Below are positions 25,955-34,605 of a stretch of 64,000 nucleotides of DNA, piece by piece. Origin of the DNA: Emticicia aquatilis (GTDB taxonomy: Bacteria; Bacteroidota; Bacteroidia; Cytophagales; Spirosomataceae); assembly GCF_014644295.1 (NCBI RefSeq), contig NZ_BMKK01000001.1:558001-622000 (forward strand). Reading direction: 5' to 3'. Below the pieces are notes generated by a model, which saw only the letters and a program-made list of their open reading frames with translations, was not told the origin of the DNA and did no database searches. A program made the translations under genes and the position numbers. Numbering within the stretch: position 1 is the stretch's first letter; each line of letters opens with the position of its first letter.

Positions 25955-26023
25955 AATGCTAACTCAATTTTTGTTTCTAACGCTATTCGTAGGCAATTTA
26001 GGAAGTAATGTTTAAATATTAGT

Positions 26024-26062
26024 ATTTCATGGTATGAAAACACCTAAATCATACCATGAAAT
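26024..26062. repeat. perfect inverted repeat between TetR and phosphatase-family genes
   Basis: ATTTCATGGTATGA (26024-26037) and TCATACCATGAAAT (26049-26062) form a perfect 14-bp stem with an 11-nt loop. It lies just past the 3' end of the minus-strand gene ending at 26071. No long T-run follows on that strand, so it may be a 3' stabiliser or a weak terminator, or an upstream operator for the TetR gene. Confidence 0.6.
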
Positions 26063-26070
26063 GTAACTTT

Positions 26071-27153
26071 TTATTTAAAAATACTTGAAATAAATTTCCC
26101 TGTTGGCTTATTTTCAGTTGTTGAAGCATTCGAGAACTCATACCCCAGCAGCTTCGCTGCCGTCTTAGCAATCTGATTTTGAAATAATTGCCCTTCCGTT
26201 TTTACTTCGCCCAAAGCAGGTGTATCTGGTCCAATGGCGGCCATCCAAATTTGGTAACAATCGGCTACTTTTTGCCCGTGGCTTGTCCATTGTGATTTGT
26301 TTTTATCGCCTCGTCCGTGGTCGGTTAAAATCAAAAATGTGGTTTTCCCTTTATATTCAGGGGTTGACTGGCAATAACTCCACAAATCTCCGATAAATCT
26401 ATCAGCAGTATTAGCAGCAAAAAGGTATTCATCGTATTTTCCTTCGTGGGCAAATTCATCTGTTTCGTCAAATGATAAAAAGAACACTTTTGGTTTATTT
26501 TTCTGGATGTATTCTTTGGCTAAATAGTAGGTAATGAAATCATGACGGTCGCTGGCGAGACTTGGATAATTTTTCAAAATCTCATTCAATAACTCTTCTT
26601 TTTGGGTCAAATTTCCTTTTACTAAATCTTTGGCTGAATTTACAGGAATACCACTACGCCTATCATTAATAATATACGGAAAAGCGTCCCATGTGGTATA
26701 AGCTGCCACCTTATTTTTTAATTTTGGTTGGTTATTCAGGAACTCCAAAACGGTCATATTTTTATTATACTTTTTATCATTTGAATTAATGCTGTCATCG
26801 GCATAACCGCTCAAAATTTCGTTATAACCAGGATACGAAAACCAATAAGGGTTCATGACATTTACTTTATTTCCTGCCCAACGATTGCCATAAAGTTGGC
26901 CTTCTTTGACTACTGTATTCCACATAAATGGCATCAGTTTCTGACGGCTTTCTTCCGCAGTTTTTCCAACAAAATTATTTTTGATTCTATCACGATTTCT
27001 CACGAATTTATCATCTTTCAAAATCGTGGTATCGACTCCACCAAAAACTTCTTGCCAACGAAAACCATCGGTTGTGATGATGAAAATATTCTCGGTTTTG
27101 TTTTGGGCAAATACCGAAAAACTAAGTAGTATGAGTAGGAATGTTTTTTTCAT
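26071..27153 (-). CDS. periplasmic alkaline phosphatase superfamily protein (phosphodiesterase/phosphatase-like)
   Basis: 360 residues with signal peptide TFLLILLSFSVFAQ. Metal-site motifs of the alkaline phosphatase/NPP superfamily are TTDGFRWQEVF (Asp29), the nucleophile region WFSYPGYNE (Ser106 in the position of the NPP threonine), FDETDEFAHEG (Asp and His ligands), TDHGRG (Asp, His) and TSHGQK (His). This fits type I phosphodiesterase, phosphatase or phosphonate-hydrolase relatives. The substrate cannot be told apart from sequence. It overlaps the PhnZ-like gene by 4 bp (ATGA type), implying translational coupling and a role in organophosphorus scavenging. Confidence 0.83.
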   Translation of the reverse strand: MKKTFLLILLSFSVFAQNKTENIFIITTDGFRWQEVFGGVDTTILKDDKFVRNRDRIKNNFVGKTAEESRQKLMPFMWNTVVKEGQLYGNRWAGNKVNVMNPYWFSYPGYNEILSGYADDSINSNDKKYNKNMTVLEFLNNQPKLKNKVAAYTTWDAFPYIINDRRSGIPVNSAKDLVKGNLTQKEELLNEILKNYPSLASDRHDFITYYLAKEYIQKNKPKVFFLSFDETDEFAHEGKYDEYLFAANTADRFIGDLWSYCQSTPEYKGKTTFLILTDHGRGDKNKSQWTSHGQKVADCYQIWMAAIGPDTPALGEVKTEGQLFQNQIAKTAAKLLGYEFSNASTTENKPTGKFISSIFK

Positions 27154-27710
27154 TTGTTTGATAAATAGATGTTTATAAGATTCATGAAGTGGTCTAAGGT
27201 TGGCAACTGCATGGCTTCAACTTTGGCAGCTTCGTCCCAGCGTCGCATTTTTATAATAAGTTCAAAATAAGGATTTTGTTCAAAATTTTCTGCTTCATTT
27301 TTGGTCATTCTTCCACCTTGAAACATCAACGTTTGCTTACTCGCCTCCGAAAGAGCCTCGTAATAATCTTCATCAATATATGTCAGATACCGCTTTGCAT
27401 TTACATGGTTTTCAACCAAAACAGCTATTTTCTCACCAAAACCTCGTTCACGAAGCCAATCAGCCGCTACTGATTCATGGTCTTTTCGGCCGTAAACTTC
27501 CATTAATTCCTCTTCGGTTTCGGCAGGGAATAAATGTCCTATATCATGCAAAAAGGCAGCAATTTGTACTTCTTCATCGTAGCCTTGTCGTTCGGCCAGA
27601 ATGGCAGCTTGGGCGGCGTGTTCGTACTGACTGACGTTTTCGCCGTAATACTCGCCATCTCCTTGACCTTCAAAGAGTTGACGGATTTCTGAAATTGTTT
27701 TTTGATTCAT
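27150..27710 (-). CDS. phnZ: PhnZ-like HD-domain phosphonate oxygenase
   Basis: 186 residues. The HD-domain ligands are His31, His55, Asp56, His78, His102 and Asp159, whose spacing closely follows that of PhnZ (His34, His58, Asp59, His80, His104, Asp161, from memory). The YYGEN motif supplies a Tyr21/Glu24 pair like PhnZ Tyr24/Glu27. PhnZ is a mixed-valent di-iron oxygenase that splits 2-amino-1-hydroxyethylphosphonate into glycine and phosphate. The basic residues after NHVNAKR may bind the phosphonate. No partner phnY gene is seen in the window, so the substrate could be taken up preformed. It is translationally coupled to the phosphatase-family gene. The exact substrate is inferred. Confidence 0.8.
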   Translation of the reverse strand: MNQKTISEIRQLFEGQGDGEYYGENVSQYEHAAQAAILAERQGYDEEVQIAAFLHDIGHLFPAETEEELMEVYGRKDHESVAADWLRERGFGEKIAVLVENHVNAKRYLTYIDEDYYEALSEASKQTLMFQGGRMTKNEAENFEQNPYFELIIKMRRWDEAAKVEAMQLPTLDHFMNLINIYLSNK

Positions 27711-27731
27711 ATATCTTAAATTAAACCAAAG

Positions 27732-27761
27732 AAAAGCGGAGCTAAAACTAACCCCGCTTTT
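27732..27761 (-). terminator. likely terminator after susD
   Basis: AAAAGCGG (27732-27739) pairs with CCGCTTTT (27754-27761). On the minus strand the 3' side is followed by a short T-rich stretch. It separates the SusC/D transcript from phnZ, although readthrough is possible. Confidence 0.55.
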
Positions 27762-27789
27762 GAAAAACTAAACCTATGATGCTAAATTT

Positions 27790-29385
27790 TTATTTTAATA
27801 ACCAAAGCATATCATTGATGTCGTCTTTTCCAGCGAACTGGCTATCAATGGCTGCTTTATAGTTATTTGCGTTGGTCGTACGCTCCGATAATGGGTATTG
27901 CCAACGAATAGCGATACGGTTCGAGTTTCCGTTTCCTACACCTGCATAGAATTTAGGGAAACCCGTACGACGCCAGTTGAAATATGCTTCCATACCAGAG
28001 TTCATAAAGAACGCTAAGTATTTTTGGGTAAGAATCTGCTCTTGACCTTTGGTTGTTTTTCCTGCGTATTTTACGGATGTTTGAGCATAGTATTTCTCAA
28101 AATCAAAATCAATGGTGAAAGTGGCTAAATCGGCTGCTTCACGGCCACCCGTTCTTGAATAAGTCATGGTATTTGAGCCATTTTTCACGCCATAGAAATC
28201 CATTGATGCTTGAATACCTTTTTTGTACCATGCTTCTGTATCGCCCGTAGCCCAACCTAAATGATAGGCTTCTGCAATATTGAAACACATTTCAGGATAC
28301 CCAACAATGAATGTAGTTTCGGCCACGTAATTACGATAATAACGATAACGATTTTGGAATGAATAAACACCCGGAGCAAAACCAGCACCATTATTGCGAC
28401 CTGCTTTTTCGCTCATATCGGTCAAATCTTCTGCCGAAGACGCACCCACATACGCACTATAATCTGATGGTTTCTTACCAGCTTTTAGTTCTGCACCTGC
28501 TGGTTCACAAGTAATCATCACACGTGGGTCGTTCATCAACGACAATGGCTCTACATAAGCCTTTGCCATATTCTGACGAGTGGCATCAAAACCAAAATTA
28601 TCAGGGTTTGATGGGTATTTATTGAAGTTATTATACGTGTATTGTAAGCTTTCCGAAACACTACTCAACAACGGAAACTTGGTAGGATTTCCCATCATTT
28701 CTGCAAAACGTGCCTTCACATTCAAATCTGCGTCAGCTTCTTTTTTGCTCAATGCCACCAAAACTCTCAATTTGTAGGCGTTAACAGCTTTTTGCCATTT
28801 ACGCACATCGCCACCGAAATAAAAATCGCCATTTACTGAATTTTCTCCTTTTGTAATCAATGCGGCCATATCGGTATTGGCATCGTCGAGCCACTTTAAA
28901 ACTTGTACGAAAATTGCTTTTTGTGTATCGTACTTAGGAGAAATATTTTCGATACCTTTCAAGGCTTCGGTCATTGGCAAATCGCCCATACGGATTGTCA
29001 TTTCGTAGAAGAAAAACGCACGGAAAAATTTACCCAAAGCACTGTATCCGTTCACATCTGCCAAACCTGCACGCTTGGCTTCTTCTTCCATTTTAATTAC
29101 ATTTTTGAGCGTATTGTAATGATTTGAGCCTGATGTCCAAGTATATTCGTTGGTTGCGTAGTAGTTGTAGTTTGAACAATAAAACTGATTCCAACGCATT
29201 TCGGCACTAAACGGGCGACCGATGTTATTGAACATATCAGATTCTACACCTTGAAGTACCAACGATGCTGGCACATTTACTGGGCGGTTCGGGTCTTTTT
29301 CGAGTTCCTCGAAAGATTTTTCGCAACTGCCCAAAGTAAGAGCTGCTACTGCGAAAATTGATGTAAATATTTTATTTATTTTCAT
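27790..29385 (-). CDS. SusD/RagB family outer-membrane lipoprotein
   Basis: 531 residues from the ATG complementary to 29383-29385 (MKINKIFTSIFAVAALTLGSC). An earlier ATG at 29412 lies in the repeat region and is not used here. The lipobox LGSC places the acylated Cys at residue 20, followed by EKSFEELEKDPNRPVNVP, characteristic of SusD-like proteins of the SusD_2 (PF12771) type. It probably caps the SusC channel and captures ligand at the cell surface. It sits between phnZ and SusC, so phosphonate-containing ligands are an attractive but unproven cargo. A structured repeat separates it from SusC. Confidence 0.92.
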   Translation of the reverse strand: MKINKIFTSIFAVAALTLGSCEKSFEELEKDPNRPVNVPASLVLQGVESDMFNNIGRPFSAEMRWNQFYCSNYNYYATNEYTWTSGSNHYNTLKNVIKMEEEAKRAGLADVNGYSALGKFFRAFFFYEMTIRMGDLPMTEALKGIENISPKYDTQKAIFVQVLKWLDDANTDMAALITKGENSVNGDFYFGGDVRKWQKAVNAYKLRVLVALSKKEADADLNVKARFAEMMGNPTKFPLLSSVSESLQYTYNNFNKYPSNPDNFGFDATRQNMAKAYVEPLSLMNDPRVMITCEPAGAELKAGKKPSDYSAYVGASSAEDLTDMSEKAGRNNGAGFAPGVYSFQNRYRYYRNYVAETTFIVGYPEMCFNIAEAYHLGWATGDTEAWYKKGIQASMDFYGVKNGSNTMTYSRTGGREAADLATFTIDFDFEKYYAQTSVKYAGKTTKGQEQILTQKYLAFFMNSGMEAYFNWRRTGFPKFYAGVGNGNSNRIAIRWQYPLSERTTNANNYKAAIDSQFAGKDDINDMLWLLK

Positions 29386-29406
29386 TTTTTGTAGCTGTTT
29401 AATATA

Positions 29407-29490
29407 CCTCACCCCCTCGCTTCGCTCGACCCCTCTCCTCGAAGGAGAGGGGTGGCATTTCTGACCTTAGGAAGAAATGACGGGGTGAGG
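29407..29490. repeat. multi-hairpin palindromic element between susC and susD
   Basis: Outer arms CCTCACCCC (29407-29415) and GGGGTGAGG (29482-29490) enclose a perfect 10-bp hairpin CCCCTCTCCT / AGGAGAGGGG (29430-29439, 29443-29452) and a second stem CATTTC / GAAATG (29456-29461, 29474-29479), drawing a three-way junction. It is GC-rich against an AT-rich background. It lies in the mRNA between susC and susD. Confidence 0.8.
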
Positions 29491-29505
29491 TGTAACGTAA
29501 TTATC

Positions 29506-32500
29506 TTAAAAAGTAAAGTTCAAATTAATACCGTATCTGCGAGTTGAAGGTGTTTGCAAACCAGAGCCACCGTCGCCAATATATTGGTTTAAGTCGATGT
29601 CTTTTTTCTCAGCGAAGTATAATAAGTTTCTACCCACAACCGAGATTGAAGCATTTCTGATTTTATTACCAAACCACTTTTCTGGTAAAGTATAACCCAA
29701 TACAACTTCACGTAACATTCCGAACGAACGGCTCATCAAGTTGCCTTCGTCTGAGTTATAATAACGACTTACGTAATCTTGTACAAATTGCTTCGTTGTA
29801 TTCGGAGTATATTGTAGCTCAGCATAGTTTGTGATTTTGCCATCTGCATCGTATTTGATAGCTACGCCATTTGATACAACAACACCTTCTCCAACGTAGG
29901 CTTTTACACCCAAATAATCTTGATAACGTGCTTCAGCAAATTTGCCAGTTGTGGTTTCGATATGGCGGCCACCACGGAATGTTTGACGTTGGATATAATT
30001 TGAAATAACTCCACCGATACGACCATCAAACTGGAAACTCATATTGATGTTTTTATAGTTAAATCGGTTATTGATACCGAATACAAATTTAGGATTGATA
30101 TAGCCCAAAAACTGACTTGTTGGATTATAAATTGGGCGTCCAGAAGCATCATTAATAATCTGTCCATCAGGAGTTTTGGCAAATGCACGACCATAGAATT
30201 TATCCATTCTATCACCTACTTTCAAGAATGTATTCAAACTATTTACTCCTGGGTAAATTTCGGTCAAAACTTCTTTGAAAGTAGAGTAGTTGGCTACTAC
30301 ATCCCAGCTAAAATTAGTGGTTTTGATTGGCGAACCTGTAATGGCTAATTCCCAGCCAGTTTTTTGAGTTTTGATACCATTCACCAAAGCCGAAGTATAA
30401 CCTGTTGCTGATGAAATTGGTAAAGAGAAGATTTTCGGACCTTCATCAGAAATGAAATACGTCAAGTCAAATCCAAGACGGTTTTTTAATACTTTAAAAT
30501 CAAGACCAATTTCAGTTTGTGAAGTAGAACTTGGCTGTAAATTCGGGTTATTTAAAGCACTCGTAAAATATCCAGCAGGTTGGTTATTATAAGCAAATGG
30601 CGTAGAATAAACCGCTGAGTTTGAGTACGCTGGGCCATCATAAGGCGAATAATATTGGTCGCCATAGCCAATCGGATTGCCGTCACCCGTTAAGGCTGGT
30701 GTTGTACCGATTGTCGAGCGAGTCAAGCCATCTTTTACGTTGGCATACGACGCACGAACTTTTAGATAAGAAATAAGCTCAGGTACTTTTACATAATCAG
30801 AAATAACTGTTGAAAGTGAAACCGATGGGTAAAAGAAGGTATTATTTCCTGAAGGTAATGTTGAAAGTTTATCTACACGACCAGTTGTAGCAAGCGTCAA
30901 GAAATTTTTATATGAAAAGTCAGCTGAATAATATGCCGAGTTTACACGCATTGCCGAAGCAAAATTGGCCGTACGAACAGGATTCGATGAGTTATTGAAG
31001 TTGTATAAACCCGGAACATTCAAATAATCAGTCGAGCCGTATTGTGAGTTATACTCGAAAGTACGAATGTTTCCACCAGCCCAAACTTTAGCATTAAAGC
31101 CTGAGAATAAGTCTTTATCGAATTTAATCAAGACATCGGTATTGTTCTCGAATAAATTACGACGGTCTTCACGGTAATCACCACGACGCTCATCACGACC
31201 GTAAGCACCCGCCGAATAAGGCATTTTTTCGCTACGGAATAAGTTCCAAGTAGTGATTTGCGAACGAACAGAGGCTTCTAAATAATCTGTTAATTTATAA
31301 GTTAAAGCAGCTTGACCAATGATGTCTGACTTTTGGTGTCCACGCAACCACTCATAACTCATAAAATATGGGTTATTGTAGCGTTGGTATTCGGCATAGA
31401 TTTGTTGGATACCTTCTTTACCTGGCTGCCAATAATTACGCATATCGTCCACATTCCAGTCGGCACCAGCCCAAAGGGTCATGTTGTAGATAATTGAGTT
31501 AGGGCCATAGTTTACGTCAGGAATGTTTGGCGTATATTGACGATTATACTGTAAGTTTGAAGTAAACGAAAGTTTTTTCGAGAATTTATAATCGGCTGCT
31601 ACATTGAAGTTAGTGATATTCAATTTAGTATTCGGAACAATACCACGCTGCGAAATCTGAGAAGTAGAAAAACGCAAATTATACTTATCACCCGTTGAAG
31701 CTACCGAGATATTATTTGTCGCAAGAATACCCGTTTGTAAAAAACGCTCTAAGTTGTCTTTTCCACGAGCTACCCACGGAGTACCATTTCTTTTTCCAGT
31801 AACTGGGTCAATTGGGCTATCGTACTGAGGAATTAGCTGCCCTTCAAATTTTGGACCCCAACCACCATCATAATCACCATCATTCAAACCACCACCTTTA
31901 CCATCTACAAAAGCATAGCGACCGTGGTCACCTGGGCCATATTCATCTTGTACTTTCGGAATTGCGTAAAAACCTCTATCAAACATTGTCGAAGAGTTTA
32001 CATCCACCGAAAAGCCACGTTTATCTTTCGTTCCACGTTTGGTTGTAATCAAAATCGCACCATTTTTTCCACGGAAACCATACAAAGCCGATGCCGAAGC
32101 ACCTTTCAAAACTGAGTATGTGTCAATGTCATCGGGGCTAATATTCCAAGTATCTGAGTTAATAGGCACACCATCTACTACATATAAAATCTCGCTATTA
32201 CCACGCAATGAAATATTTGGCTTACGAAGCATTTCTTGTTGAATACCAACCGTCAAACCAGCCACTTTACCAGCAAGAGCATTAATGGCGTTTGGCTCAC
32301 GTGCTTTAATGGTAGAAGCACCATCAACCGACTGAATAGCATAACCAATGCGACGAGCATCTTTTTTGATACCCAAAGCCGTTACTACCACCTCATTCAA
32401 CGTTTTAGTATCTTCTTGCAAAGTAAGGTCAATAACCGTCTGATTACCAACGGTTTGCTCTTGAGTTACGAATCCAATTGCAGAAACTACCAAGACCGAA

Positions 32501-32727
32501 CGAGCAGAAACATTACTCAATTTGTAGCTTCCGTTAGCATCCGAATTAGTTCCTTGATTAGAGCCTTTCACGAGTACACTCACCCCAGGAATTGGGTCTC
32601 CGTTTGGAGCAGAAATTTTACCACTTACACTTTGGTTCTGAGCATTGGCATACATTACAGCCAACAACAAACAAAACACAATTCTGATGAAACCAGTGAA
32701 TCTGGTTTTGAGTAGAGATTTGTTCAT
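29506..32727 (-). CDS. SusC/RagA family TonB-linked outer membrane protein
   Basis: 1073 residues. A signal peptide (IVFCLLLAVMYANAQ) precedes a carboxypeptidase-like regulatory domain (VSGKISAPNGDPIPGVSVLV), the TonB box-containing NEVVVTALGIKKDARRIGYA segment, a plug domain (about 120-230) with PNISLRGNSEILYVVDGVPI and ASALYGFRGKNGAILITTK, and a long beta-barrel ending NLNFTF. All are hallmarks of SusC/RagA proteins. It imports oligomers or large ligands together with SusD. Its start is preceded at 32806-32815 by a minus-strand GACCTTTGCA box. Substrate specificity is unknown; neighbours suggest phosphonates. Confidence 0.95.
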   Translation of the reverse strand: MNKSLLKTRFTGFIRIVFCLLLAVMYANAQNQSVSGKISAPNGDPIPGVSVLVKGSNQGTNSDANGSYKLSNVSARSVLVVSAIGFVTQEQTVGNQTVIDLTLQEDTKTLNEVVVTALGIKKDARRIGYAIQSVDGASTIKAREPNAINALAGKVAGLTVGIQQEMLRKPNISLRGNSEILYVVDGVPINSDTWNISPDDIDTYSVLKGASASALYGFRGKNGAILITTKRGTKDKRGFSVDVNSSTMFDRGFYAIPKVQDEYGPGDHGRYAFVDGKGGGLNDGDYDGGWGPKFEGQLIPQYDSPIDPVTGKRNGTPWVARGKDNLERFLQTGILATNNISVASTGDKYNLRFSTSQISQRGIVPNTKLNITNFNVAADYKFSKKLSFTSNLQYNRQYTPNIPDVNYGPNSIIYNMTLWAGADWNVDDMRNYWQPGKEGIQQIYAEYQRYNNPYFMSYEWLRGHQKSDIIGQAALTYKLTDYLEASVRSQITTWNLFRSEKMPYSAGAYGRDERRGDYREDRRNLFENNTDVLIKFDKDLFSGFNAKVWAGGNIRTFEYNSQYGSTDYLNVPGLYNFNNSSNPVRTANFASAMRVNSAYYSADFSYKNFLTLATTGRVDKLSTLPSGNNTFFYPSVSLSTVISDYVKVPELISYLKVRASYANVKDGLTRSTIGTTPALTGDGNPIGYGDQYYSPYDGPAYSNSAVYSTPFAYNNQPAGYFTSALNNPNLQPSSTSQTEIGLDFKVLKNRLGFDLTYFISDEGPKIFSLPISSATGYTSALVNGIKTQKTGWELAITGSPIKTTNFSWDVVANYSTFKEVLTEIYPGVNSLNTFLKVGDRMDKFYGRAFAKTPDGQIINDASGRPIYNPTSQFLGYINPKFVFGINNRFNYKNINMSFQFDGRIGGVISNYIQRQTFRGGRHIETTTGKFAEARYQDYLGVKAYVGEGVVVSNGVAIKYDADGKITNYAELQYTPNTTKQFVQDYVSRYYNSDEGNLMSRSFGMLREVVLGYTLPEKWFGNKIRNASISVVGRNLLYFAEKKDIDLNQYIGDGGSGLQTPSTRRYGINLNFTF

Positions 32728-32805
32728 AAAAGATGATTAGAATTATTTGGGTTTATCGTGTTGTTTCCAGCAAAAAGTAGGTGTTGAATGCTGAAAATTT
32801 GATGG

Positions 32806-32815
32806 TGCAAAGGTC
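32806..32815 (-). promoter_or_regulatory. putative -7 region of susC
   Basis: On the minus strand this reads GACCTTTGCA, one mismatch from TAnnTTTG at its 5' end. The same 10-mer occurs 55 bp upstream of the second TonB receptor gene (43514-43523). Confidence 0.35.
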
Positions 32816-32890
32816 AGTATGTCTTATGACTTGAATATGAAGTCTATTTTAAGCTATTGTGAAGTAATTGGGCGATTTGTTAGGTTTTTG

Positions 32891-33691
32891 TTAAATTGAT
32901 AAAAAAGAAGAGACCTTCTCTATCCATTTTTCAAGATTTCTTGTATATATGAGCCGATACTCAGCTATTAAACTGGCGTATTTTTTCTGAAAAGCTTCGG
33001 TCATTTTTTTGTTCACAGCAGCATCTCTTAGCACACATTCAAAATTATTCACTCTGCCTACAAATAGGCGATAGTCGTTACTGAGTGGCGTGTTATACTT
33101 CAAATGAAACTTTTCATTCGTATAGAACTCTACGGCAGTTTCATTAATTGCCAAGCCCTTCGCTAACCAATTTTGCTCACGACAAAGCCCTTCGTACTTA
33201 AAATATCGACCCGAAAACAGGCCATTCTTTTTATTAGCAGATGCTTCAGTATAAAACAAATAGTGGTCAGGTTGCTCAATATCAACGTAGAATTGTCGGG
33301 CATTCATGGTTTCGAGCCATTGACCGACGCTTAAAGGTTGATTTGAGTTGAGAAATAAATCGAAAACTACTTCTGTCCCTTGGTGTTCGAGCAATAGTGC
33401 AACGTGAAACCCCCAAGTAAGCAAACCATTTGGCGAAATACCATTGGGGTCAGGTAGCAGAATCGTTTGTTTAGAATCTTCTCGGTAGCGTGTGGGTGCA
33501 TAAATCCAAATCTTTTTATGTTGCACGCCATAGCTACGTAAAATCAAAGAGGCTATATGATTAACATTGTGGCAATTGCCCTGCTTGTAATCAAATAGAG
33601 GCGAAAGATAATATTTGAGTTCTTCTAAATAATATTCAAAATAACTATCGGTAATTCGAGAAAGTCGGCTATCGGTATTGGGTAAAACCAT
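32891..33691 (-). CDS. protein-glutaminase (glutamine deamidase) family protein
   Basis: 266 residues. It resembles the Gln_deamidase_2 (PF18626) group related to Chryseobacterium protein-glutaminase. The putative catalytic triad is Cys40 in QGNCHNVNH, His96 in TWGFHVALLLE and Asp111 in VVFDLFLN. Such enzymes deamidate glutamine side chains of proteins. Unlike the secreted Chryseobacterium enzyme, no signal peptide or propeptide is visible, so a cytoplasmic target or a small-molecule amidase role is more likely. It is divergent from the PhnX-like gene. Its function in the phosphonate locus is unknown. Confidence 0.65.
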   Translation of the reverse strand: MVLPNTDSRLSRITDSYFEYYLEELKYYLSPLFDYKQGNCHNVNHIASLILRSYGVQHKKIWIYAPTRYREDSKQTILLPDPNGISPNGLLTWGFHVALLLEHQGTEVVFDLFLNSNQPLSVGQWLETMNARQFYVDIEQPDHYLFYTEASANKKNGLFSGRYFKYEGLCREQNWLAKGLAINETAVEFYTNEKFHLKYNTPLSNDYRLFVGRVNNFECVLRDAAVNKKMTEAFQKKYASLIAEYRLIYTRNLEKWIEKVSSFLSI

Positions 33692-33771
33692 TGTAGTTTT
33701 TTCGGCAAAAATATGCCACTAAAAATACATCGTTTCTACCTTCACTATTAAGTATTTGTTAATTATATCGG

Positions 33772-33783
33772 GCTAATATTAGC
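33772..33783. promoter_or_regulatory. perfect 12-bp palindrome upstream of the PhnX-like gene
   Basis: GCTAATATTAGC is self-complementary, and a related half-site GCTAAT recurs about 40 bp downstream (near 33814). It lies in the divergent promoter region between the glutaminase-like and PhnX-like genes. This is a possible operator, but it could also be chance in AT-rich DNA. Confidence 0.35.
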
Positions 33784-33864
33784 TTAACAATTTGTTTATA
33801 TTTCGATAAAATCAAGCTAATTTTAAACGTTTTACTTTGTCGTGCAAAAAAACAAAAATCAAAA

Positions 33865-34605
33865 ATGCTACCGATAAAATTAGTTGTCTTTGATATGGCT
33901 GGCACAACCGTGCAAGACAAAAAGGAAGTCGAAACCTGCTTTGCTCGTGCTTGTGCCGAAACTGGCCTACAAGTGTCAGAAGAGCGAATTTTAGCCCTAC
34001 AAGGTTATTCAAAAATCGAAGTTTTCAAGCTCCTCTGGGATGAGCGAATCGGGCAAAATCACCCCGAATACGACGAAAACGTGGTGTATTCGTACGATTA
34101 TTTCCGGCTGATTCTCGAAGACCACTATAAATTTAATGATGTTTTACCAACTGATGGTTGCTTAGAAATATTCGATTTTTTACGCAAAAACGATGTAAAA
34201 ATCGCCTTAACGACTGGTTTTTACAGAAAAGTAACCAACATCATTCTCGAAAAACTCGGCTGGCTCGATGGTTTAGAATTTAACTACGTAAATACTACGG
34301 GCAAATCTGTGATTGATGTTTCTATCGCCAGCGATGAGGTTGCCAAAGGACGCCCCGAACCCCTGATGATTCAGAAAGCCATGAAGCTCATGAGTGTGGT
34401 TGACCCATACGAGGTAATTAATATCGGCGATACTCCTTCCGACCTCAAATCTGGCTTAAAAGCAGGGTGTCGTTTATCGTTGGGAGTTACAAATGGCACG
34501 CACACCCACGAACAGCTACAATTTATTCAGAATAATGGTTTGCTTACTTCCTTGCGTGAGCTCCGCCCAATTATCGAAAATATTAGTGTTTTAAACGAAG
34601 CCTAA
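33865..34605 (+). CDS. phosphonatase-like (PhnX-type) HAD hydrolase
   Basis: 246 residues, HAD superfamily. Motif I is FDMAGTTV with nucleophile Asp10 and the Ala12 typical of phosphonatases. Lys50 in GYSKIEVF lies 40 residues after the nucleophile, matching the Schiff-base lysine spacing of phosphonoacetaldehyde hydrolase (Asp12, Lys53 in PhnX, from memory). ALTTGFYRKV (motif II), GRPEPLMI (motif III) and NIGDTPSDLKSGLKAG (motif IV) are present. It probably cleaves phosphonoacetaldehyde into acetaldehyde and phosphate. The stop is immediately followed by the ATG of the FAD oxidase. Close relatives are known as the TIGR03351 PhnX-like group. Confidence 0.85.
   Translation: MLPIKLVVFDMAGTTVQDKKEVETCFARACAETGLQVSEERILALQGYSKIEVFKLLWDERIGQNHPEYDENVVYSYDYFRLILEDHYKFNDVLPTDGCLEIFDFLRKNDVKIALTTGFYRKVTNIILEKLGWLDGLEFNYVNTTGKSVIDVSIASDEVAKGRPEPLMIQKAMKLMSVVDPYEVINIGDTPSDLKSGLKAGCRLSLGVTNGTHTHEQLQFIQNNGLLTSLRELRPIIENISVLNEA

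Noticed and set aside
29386-29412. N-terminal extension of SusD to 29412
   Set aside because: The extra residues lie at the edge of the palindromic repeat; the internal ATG gives a proper lipoprotein signal.
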